This document shows, one piece after another, positions 63,030-64,000 of a DNA stretch of 64,000 nucleotides. Location: the NCBI GenBank assembly GCA_019096065.1, contig JAGUCH010000007.1, positions 6,780,501 through 6,844,500 of the forward strand. Direction: 5' to 3'. A program made the translations under genes and the position numbers. Under the pieces are notes generated by a model. It did not search any database, was not told the DNA's origin, and saw only the letters and a program-made list of their open reading frames with translations. This DNA is from Paracyclopina nana (Eukaryota; Arthropoda; Copepoda; Cyclopoida; Cyclopettidae). How positions within the stretch are numbered: the first letter of the stretch is position 1; every line of letters starts with the position of its first letter.

Positions 63030-63850
63030 ATGGGCCCTGCTGAATACAGACTGTTGGTGGTGAGCTCACGTGCTCGGAACAAAGTTCCCATATTCAATTC
63101 AGTGCTGCCAACTCTCGTCTTGGTGGATTACAACTATGAGACGACAACTTTGGAGGATCTCATGTCCAAGATCAGCAAAGCTTTGAATGGCACCAAAGTG
63201 GCCTCAATGGCTTTTGTGCTGCACACCTCAGAACGCGAGTTGTTCATTTGTGCACCAGGCTCAGCCTGTGTCAGCCTCAAAACCCTGATTAATGACAGTG
63301 CAGTCAAGGGATTCTTCCAGGAGCTGGCAAAAAACATCCTGGATCTGGTAAAAGCACTCCCAATAATAAAAGCCACCCAGCTTTCTTTCCCCAGCTTTAT
63401 CTCTTGTGAAAGCAAATTGTATTTTCAAGTGAATTGTATCTTTTGTATTCACTTGCTTGGGCAAAATGAGCTAAGCTGCTTTTTGGGTGAAGTGAAAGCC
63501 TCAGATTAAGGATTTACCAGTCTATTACTGAATTTAGAGATAAAAAGATTTGTGAAAGGGCTGATTATTGTTGTTTTTTTCAGGGCAACTGGAGCTGCAG
63601 AGTGGACTTTTTGGCCACTTATGCAGCTGAAAACCTAGATGGCGCCCTCATCGCCAAGGAAGTAACAGCTCTCATTGGGTGCCAAGTTGGGCTCTCCAAG
63701 GACTTGTTTGGATCTGATGTGGAGGCCAAAACGGAGTCGGGCAAAGCAATTCCCATTGGAGAGCTCTACTTTGACGCTAACAAGCTGCGAAGCCACCTAC
63801 AAAACGTCGGAAAAGTGGGCAAAGAAGGGGCAAAAAAGTTGCTCAAGTAA
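63030..63850 (+). CDS. DUF4347-like domain protein
   Basis: Two exons (63030-63347, 63584-63850) give 194 residues; the ATG has good context (AAAATGG). The order YRLLVVSSRARNKVPIFNSV, PTLVLVDYN, LEDLMSKISKAL, MAFVLHTSERELFIC, then VDFLATYAAENLDGALIAKE and LIGCQVGLSKDLFGSD matches the layout I know for DUF4347 (usually: a date-like value, HGxxG, then D-L-L-A-C-N-V-A and T-G-A-D-V-A-A-S). The usual His-Gly of HG is replaced by HTSER, and ATYAAE stands for ACNVAA. That domain is best known from large bacterial surface proteins; here it stands alone, without a signal peptide. The function is unknown. The identification rests on pattern memory. Confidence 0.6.
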
Positions 63851-63889
63851 GCTCTGATAATGTACAAAGTTTTATAGTCGCGTCTAGTA

Positions 63890-64000
63890 CAGAAAAAATC
63901 TTTGAGGCTGCGTTCAACTGCATTTCATGTTCAATATTTTGTCTAAATCTTGATGAGAAAAATATTTTTAATTTGCTTGAAAGCGTAAAAGGATTACACA
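63890..64000 (+). repeat. family-B repeat at the window edge
   Basis: GAGGCTGCGTTCAACTG, TCAATATTTTGTCTAAATC, TTGATGAGAAAAATATTTTT and AATTTGCTTGAAAGCGTAAA match family B copies after Rab32 exon 3 and UBE4B exon 8; it begins about 40 bp after the stop of the DUF4347-like gene and runs off the window. Confidence 0.65.

Overview
The window is animal nuclear DNA. Genes are split by introns with GT/AG ends, many only 45-70 nt long. The gene set is metazoan: melted/VEPH1, a Na+/K+-ATPase beta subunit, UBE4B, FAM8A1, a Rab32-type GTPase, an SLC22 transporter, PLD3/4-like and DHCR24. Introns and spacers are AT-rich, and short palindromic repeats are abundant. An arthropod, perhaps a small-genome crustacean, is my best guess from compactness and gene content, but nothing fixes the species. 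All exon models below were read by eye and checked for phase and splice sites; none was computed.

Layout. 1-3206: GC-rich 3' part of an env-bearing LTR retroelement. 3.2-5.6 kb: spacer with a 26-bp minisatellite. 5.6-5.9 kb: first exon of an unrecognised gene, divergent from a carboxylesterase at 7.0-8.9 kb. 8.9-14.1 kb, minus strand: a sulfotransferase, a two-domain cysteine-rich secreted protein and a Rab32/38 GTPase. 15.9-17.5 kb: degenerate satellite. 17.6-20.2 kb: SLC22 transporter (minus). 22.0-25.0 kb: FAM8A1/RDD gene (plus) with a small heat shock protein in its second intron. 25.8-28.0 kb: secreted kelch protein (minus) with a small secreted-protein gene in its fourth intron. 28.8-40.6 kb: melted (minus); its intron 7 holds a whole Na+/K+-ATPase beta gene, whose last intron in turn holds a serine protease gene. 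41.7-55.0 kb: UBE4B (plus) with DHCR24 nested in intron 11. 55.8-61.3 kb: PLD3/4-like protein (minus). 63.0-63.9 kb: a two-exon gene with a DUF4347-like domain.

Two themes recur. First, genes are packed inside other genes: five nested genes, one of them doubly nested. Second, introns are dominated by structured repeats. There is a short hairpin family with at least 14 copies, fold-back/MITE-like elements, and arrays in which the 3' end of an exon, usually with its splice donor, is duplicated in tandem with intron sequence (Rab32 exon 3, UBE4B exons 8 and 10; FAM8A1 and the protease at their last exons). Introns 4 and 6 of melted are homologous from donor to acceptor (372 and 373 nt), which looks like an introner-type or intron-copying event. 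The most novel protein is the 10.1-12.3 kb cysteine-rich product, whose two domains share an almost identical ten-cysteine spacing.
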